Shown piece after piece: positions 58,655 to 64,000 of a stretch of 64,000 nt of DNA. The notes under the pieces are model-generated. The model was not told where the DNA came from. It saw only the letters and a list, made by a program, of their open reading frames with translations, and searched no databases. The number at the start of each line of letters is the position of its first letter. The first letter of the stretch is position 1. The stretch comes from Romanomermis culicivorax (lineage: Eukaryota; Nematoda; Enoplea; Mermithida; Mermithidae). The translations under genes were made by a program, and so were the position numbers. The stretch covers positions 1,116,001 to 1,180,000 of the forward strand of contig CAWUHX010000034.1 in the NCBI GenBank assembly GCA_963922205.1. The letters are read 5' to 3'.

Positions 58655-59495
58655 CTCTCTCTACTCCTAAAAGTATGGTAATGCATTTTGGATTTGATAA
58701 CAAAATGAAGAAATACAAAATCGACGATAAAATAATTGAGGATAATTATGTTAAAGATCTTGGTATTTTTTAACCAAAAATTTTAAATTTGATGAACATA
58801 TATAGGCCATTTTATAAAGAATGCTTACTACAGATTATATCTTATATTTCGTCGATTTGTAAGCAAAGATAAATTCTTACTGTCTAATGCATACAAAACG
58901 TACGTCAGACCGATTCTGGAATATGCAACTACCATCTGGTCACCTCACTCAACTAAGAACATCAGAGCCACTGAAAAAGTACAGAAATACTTCACAAAAA
59001 GGGTTCTCAACTATCCTGAGGTTTCTTATAATGATCGTTTAACTGTATTATAGTTAGAGACACTTGAAAGTAGAAGGCGTTTGAATGACTTGGTTATGTT
59101 ATGTAAAATAATAAACCATGAAGTAGACGCAAAATTGAGTGATTTCTGCACCATTACACATTCTCAGACCCGATCCAACCACAATTGGAAGTTAAAAGCA
59201 GATATTCCAAGGACTGATATTAAGAAATATTTCTTCACAAATAGAGTTATTCCTATTTGGAATAAACTTCCTGAATCGATAATAACATCTAGAAATAGTA
59301 AAATTTTTCGCTCTAAATTGGATAAGTTCAATTTTGATCAACTGTAAGAGCTAAATGCCTCTTTGACCAAGCACAGCATATTCGTTTTATGTACTACATA
59401 TTTATTCCGTATTTAATTAACTTATTTGCTTATTTTATTATATTCTCCTAACATTGCTTAGTGCCGTTGCGAATAAAATCATCATCATCATCGAT
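58655..59495 (+). mobile_element. 5'-truncated non-LTR retrotransposon (CR1/jockey-like), 3' part
   Basis: Three frames with stops give consecutive pieces of the C-terminal part of a LINE reverse transcriptase: a KSMVMHFG then YVKDLGIF strand (about 58670-58775), then YKTYVRPILEYATTIWSPHS (about 58894-58955) and the final RRRLNDL, FFTNRVIPIWNKLPESI block (to the stop at 59345-59347). The 3' end carries a short (ATC)n tail (59476-59493), as common in CR1/RTE/jockey-type elements. The 5' part is absent and at least one in-frame stop and one frame shift are present, so it is dead. Confidence 0.82.
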
Positions 59496-59714
59496 TTTTC
59501 TATCTGAATCAGTCAAACACAAAAAGTAAGGATTTCAGTTTTGAATCCAAATTTGACTGAATTAACAGAGAATATTCAAAATTTCTTCTCATTCATAAGT
59601 CATTGACAGCCTATAAAATTTGTTGCAACGATACTAATACACTGTTGGAAGAGAAATCGTTCGGTTTCGGGTCAAATATAGGAATAGGAAATATTATATT
59701 CATTGACTCGGCGC

Positions 59715-59880
59715 GAAGCGCCGAAAAATTTTTGCGTTTCCACCCCTAAAACGTCTAAAAATCAAAGAAATTTAATGTTTGACCTGCCAAAATATTTATG
59801 CCAATTGGCACAAACGCTCAAAATTTTTTGTGCCATTCCAAATTTTTTTGTGCCAAAAACCATGTTTTGGCACAAAAAAA
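59715..59880 (+). repeat. Dispersed repeat also at 1690-1860
   Basis: CCTAAAA..TCTAAAAATC, AAATTTA.T.TTTGA, and TTGGCACAAACGCT then AAATTTT.TGTGC occur in the same order at both places. It begins here with a small palindrome CGGCGCGAAGCGCCG. A similar GGCGCTCCGCGCC palindrome is at about 50034. Confidence 0.55.
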
Positions 59881-59934
59881 CTGGTTACGATTACTGTTTG
59901 TTATGATCCAGCTAGGCGGCACGGTTAGCTTCAT

Positions 59935-60230
59935 ACCTGTAATTGGGGGGGGGGGGGGTTGGGGAGGGAGCCCCCCAACCTGGCCAACCATATACCTAAC
60001 CCCCCCCCCAGACTTGAAAAAATTGGCAAAAAAGTGCCTTTTTCGGCCTTTTTTTGGGAAAAATTTCGACTTTTTTCTACCCCCTCCCCCAAAATTTCGG
60101 TTTTACCATACCTGTAGTCCCCCAACTTGGCCAGCCATATACCCAACCCTCCCAGTTTGGAAAAAATTTGAAAAAAATGGCAAAAAAGTGTATGTTTTTG
60201 GCCTTTTTTGGGAAAATAGAACGTTGTAGC
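59935..60230 (+). repeat. Tandem pair of G/C-run units
   Basis: CCCCCCAACCTGGCCAACCA then TATACC, followed by TTGGCAAAAAAGTG and TTTTTTGGG, occurs at 59970-60060 and again at about 60118-60215. A related block occurs at about 50600-50700. Proline- or glycine-rich readings across it are artefacts. Confidence 0.65.
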
Positions 60231-61209
60231 TCCTAGTAGTATGTATAGGACGTGCCTTACTCTTTCTTACATAAACCTGATTTTTGACAGTGATGACAGG
60301 GTGTGCGAATAATTTCACGGTTCCTATTCAAAATTTCATCACTGAGCTTGCGGACAAAACTAATGCAGTGCTTACAGCTCTGGTTTATGTAGTAGTAGAT
60401 ATGTTCCAACTACTCAGCCACTATTTGACTGATTTTCATTGGTTATATACATATGCATAAATTCAAATTTTTGGTTGGTTGCCTGGTTTTTCAATTTTGG
60501 TAGGCTGTTTTCAGTCCGAAATTGATATGATTTTGAAGTTTTTCCCGAATTTCTGAAAAAATGTTTTATTTCTGGTTGTTTTTTTGGTCTTCCAGCTGTT
60601 TAGAACCACCCGCACATTATCCAGGTCTGATCAAGATTACCATACTCTTCAACGAAATTTGACTATGGCCCCTTGAAAAATAAAGTCAAAAATGAGAAAA
60701 TCGTGCTATACAAGCATGTTATTATTCATTAGTACAGAAAAATTCCAAAATCCGGGAAATATTCCACTCAAAAAAAAACTGAAAACCCACCCTCGACTAT
60801 CCCTAGTTTAGACCACATACTTGGTATCATTTGTTTACAATTCAGACAAATTTTGTTCTGCTATGCAATTTGAAATTTTATATTTTTGTCTCATTTTCGA
60901 TAACTAGTGATTCCAGAACCTCCCGAGTGAAGCAGACCCGGCATGATTTTAGCAGTCAGAAAAAAAATTTCTCACGCAATCATCATCCAAAACTGGCGCG
61001 TGTGAGGCTTGAAAGCTTGGGGGCCATTTGGACAATTGGATTTCAAATTAACTGTGTTTTGGTCTTTTTCAGTCAAATGTGTTTTTTGATTTGACTCGTT
61101 GTATTTTTTGAGGTCGTTTCTTCTAAGGCAATAATTTTACCGTGTTAATCGATCTGTTTAGTTCAAATATCAGCTGCTCTGACAGAAAAGCGCCATCGGA
61201 AACATCAGA

Positions 61210-61460
61210 CATGCACGGCAAGAATTTTCCAGGGGGAAGGGTCCATGGACTTTTTCCCAGGTGGTAGGGGGGTGGGTGAGCAAAAAAACAAAAAAAGTTC
61301 TACAAGCCTGTTTTTCATACAAAATATGCACAAAAATCATGAAAAAAGCTCTCTTGAAAAAAGTTCAGGGGGAGTGTTTTGACGATTTTTTTGGCCAGGG
61401 GGGTGGCCAGGGTCTCAAGTATGGGGTTTACCCCCCCCCCTACCCCCTATGTGCATGTAT
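61210..61460. mobile_element. ACATGCAC-ended G/C-run MITE, copy 2 (reverse)
   Basis: It starts ACATGCACGGCAAGAATTTT and ends CTATGTGCATGT, the reverse complement of the copy at 52846-53096 over nearly its full length. Small indels in mononucleotide runs separate the two. Confidence 0.8.
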
Positions 61461-62957
61461 AGAAAACATATAAAACGCCAAACGAAAATCCAAAATTTTG
61501 TAAACCATGAATCCTGCTCCTGGTCTAATCACTTTGGAAAAGACTCCACACCATTGAGCATTATAAACACAGTTTAACAAATAAATACAGCTTCTTATAT
61601 TTCCAATGTATGTTTTCTATCATTCTAGATTTAAACCGTCTATTAAAAACAATTTATATTTGAGAGTTCACAAGTTGGTATGATCTCACGTTAAAAATTG
61701 AGTTGAAATTGTTTAACAATTATATTTCGATGTGAGTGGCAGTCATGCATTTTGAAAAGTTTAATTGAAGGAGACATTGCATTTTAAATTTGTTTCTCTT
61801 TCAGTTGAACACGCCAAACAATGGAATTTGATCTCCGGCGAAACAAGAAGATCTTTAAATATTGGATCGTATTGCCAGAAAACGGAATTTCGAGGCGATT
61901 GCAAGGAAAGAAAAAATCCCGCATTGTTCGCAATTTTCATTTTTTTAGCATGCAGAAGGTGGTAAATCCAGTTTTCACAAAATTAAGGTCACTATTTTCG
62001 AGGGCTGCCAGCACATCTTTTTCAAACGTAAAAAGGTTTATACATTTATATCAAACTTCAAAAAATGAAATTCCGATTTTTGGTCAGATTTCCAACTTTG
62101 AATCACTATATTCGTTGTGAAATTTATTGCTTAGTTTGGAATTGAATCGATCGGTTTGTCAATAATCATGGGAATGAATCAAGTATGAATTGTTACTAAT
62201 TTTCGCAGCATTTTACTGTAGCGCTTTGACGCGTTGTTGCTTAAAAAATAGGATTCAATTCTATTCGAGCGAACAGCGAAAAATCGCGTCGCTTTGACGC
62301 AAAAAATAGAATTTTCGCGTCGCTAGGTAAGTATGAATCAAAATGACGCACCACTAGCGCGACGAGCGAGAAAAAAGCTAGCGTCAAAAATCGCGCGTTT
62401 TTTGTAGAATCGCGTAAGTATAAACCAGGCTTAAGCAAAGCTTCCTGTAAAAGATTTCCAGGTCAGGTATATATTTGTATCATTTTTCATTCTTTCATCT
62501 AATATAAAAAGTATAATGTTTCATGTTTGAAATTTTCATCTCCTGAGTTGTTTGCATGGGACTTTTTAATGCGGAACTTTTCGACGAAAATTCAAATAGA
62601 CTCAAAAATATTCAGTCCTATAAGCTTTCTAATAACGAAAACAAAATTTCTGAGATTTCCCATTTCATGAATTTCATCTTTTTGAAAAAGAAAAAGAGAA
62701 AATAAGGGGAGCTTTCAAATACTTTCAAATCTAAGTTTACCTGCCAAAGACTGTCGTTTTTTACGAGCATTGGAGATTTTTGAACCAACCGATTGAGCTA
62801 CTTCCATCTGAAAAAGAGTAACTTTGATAGAAAACATGCACAGCACGGAAATTCTACGGAGCTTCAGCCGAGGCAAGGAATGGATTCGATTCGAATGTCT
62901 TATCTTCTTTTTGAGGAAGATCTTCTATCGCCCATGAAAAATATTGTTCAATCTAAT

Positions 62958-63205
62958 TATAGTCTGTTTTTATTGAAATGCTTATAAATCATAAAACTTG
63001 AAAGCAAGTAGTAATTCATATTTTAGCATTTTCTGATGAAAAAATATATCATATAGTACTGGAAATTTCAGAGCATACTGAATTAAATCTTAGCAATTTT
63101 CCCTTCCTGTAAATGCTCTATGAGAATGATTTTGGGAACAGTACTGCTTTTTATCACTTTGCAGGTTGGAAAAATTTTATAAAAGCATGCATAGTGAAAT
63201 ATTGT
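62958..63205 (-). mobile_element. MITE family 1 copies (tandem, partial) inside an ACATGCAC element
   Basis: A left end TATAGTCTGTTTTTATTGAA begins at 62958 and reads in the 21986 orientation. A second, more decayed family 1 left end (TATAGTTTATTTTTTCATAA) begins at 63205 and runs to about 63370. They interrupt an element whose ends lie near 62834 and 63452. Confidence 0.6.
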
Positions 63206-64000
63206 ATAGTTTATTTTTTCATAAAATGTCTGTCATATTTAAAAACATATAGCAGTTTTCGCCTAGGTCAGTTGAGTTGTTCAAAAATTTCAAGTCCTAT
63301 GTGAAATATGGTTCAGCAGAAAATCGTAAAAATATATAATATTATTAGCTTTCCAGATTTTATAATTTAATGATGGTAGTTAAATGTACAGGTGGTCTGC
63401 AAGAATCTCCTGAGGGTCAAACCCCTCTACAAACACTCAATGTGCATGTATATATGCTGCCAGAAAAATTGGTCATGAAACCATTCGATTTTTCAGAAGT
63501 GGCAGAATACTGTACGTTTTGTCCAAAGAAATTCCACATCGTGCTTTTGAAATCGGAGAAATTTTTTGTTGCACAATCGTCAATTTAAATTCTCTAAACT
63601 CAACTTGCAAAAGACATGAATGTCCGCAGGGTAAAGAGGACTGATAAGAATAGATAAGATTACTGCCTTATACTAAATAAGGTAATGTAACACTGACTGT
63701 TATCGTACCTCCAATTTTTCATCCCAAACTTAATTGGACACTTTAAAAGGGGTTCCCATAGTGGTCCATTTCACTTTCCCAAGTACAACAAAATGTGTCT
63801 ATAGTGTAATCATTTTCAAATGAGTCCCTGGAAGCAAAACTAACTGCTCAACTCAGCTCGAGAAAGAAAGGTGTCCGTACACGCAGGATGTTCATTATCT
63901 ACATGAACATTTTCCCATAAGCTGAGGCTTATGAAGTAAAAAACAAGACTATTGCTGCCTTTCACCTCTTCCCTTTTTATTATCATATTTTTACTTTTTA

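Larger units (their letters stand above)
59496..64000. other. Right end of window: repeats, one weak exon-like piece
   Basis: A + strand piece after TTTCAG at 61804 to about 61975 stays open in two frames (for example YCQKTEFRGDC) with slightly raised G+C, but it has no matching donor or partner exon. The rest is repeats and MITEs listed separately, plus CGCG-rich words around 62225-62420. Confidence 0.3.

Noticed and set aside
59798-60229. Proline- and glycine-rich 143-residue frame
   Set aside because: It runs over G/C-run tandem units that also occur elsewhere as repeats; composition explains the open frame.

Overview
The window is animal genomic DNA: AT-rich, with spliced genes, introns of 60 bases to about 10 kb, GT-AG splice sites and very many transposon remnants. 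The style (TTTTCAG-like acceptors, frequent CTACAGTA/TACTGTAG words, a DEG/ENaC channel gene, which is an animal-specific family) fits an invertebrate and leans towards a nematode or related ecdysozoan. This placement is inference. Genes are few and small; mobile and repeated DNA dominates.

Region 1 (2.7-23.4 kb, + strand) holds a family of three secreted cysteine-rich proteins. Gene A (2752-12484, eight exons, about 434 residues) has a signal peptide, a long low-complexity middle built from six tandemly duplicated exons, and a C-terminal domain with eight cysteines. Genes B (17889-18799) and C (20201-23440) are two-exon paralogues of 97 residues each: a signal peptide, a short linker and the same cysteine domain. 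All three share a K(V/I)SLIC core in the signal peptide, a phase-1 intron just before the cysteine domain, and CxxxC, GxC and CxC motifs as in the CS-alpha-beta peptide fold. The fusion of this domain to an exon-duplicated Arg/Thr/Asp-rich repeat is the most interesting coding find. I do not recognise the family by name.

Region 2 (24.2-42.7 kb, - strand) is a DEG/ENaC-type sodium channel gene. Its 3' half can be read well: the finger-domain cysteines, the AGF...PGF extracellular block, the cysteine-rich block and a second membrane helix with the GAS selectivity filter. The 5' exons encode an unrecognised region, and several junctions do not keep frame, so the gene may be damaged or the assembly may carry indels. 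Its introns are packed with mobile DNA.

Region 3 (42.7-64 kb) has one convincing orphan exon on the - strand (48940-49364), a hAT transposase C-terminus (51312-51629, -), a 5'-truncated non-LTR retrotransposon (about 58.65-59.5 kb, +) and many repeats.

Mobile DNA is layered. A hAT-like element (30311-30802) sits inside a larger hAT-like element (29396-31575), each with an intact 8-bp target duplication. The larger one sits inside the first long repeat of an LTR-type element (29290 to about 35025), which itself lies in an ATAACAT palindromic satellite. Other elements are a 2.1-kb Harbinger-like foldback (14665-16744), a 3.6-kb zinc-finger transposon with long inverted ends (about 37067-40622), a TA-flanked MITE family present in many copies, and an unclassified 1.7-kb repeat present twice in opposite orientation, each copy carrying its own insertions.
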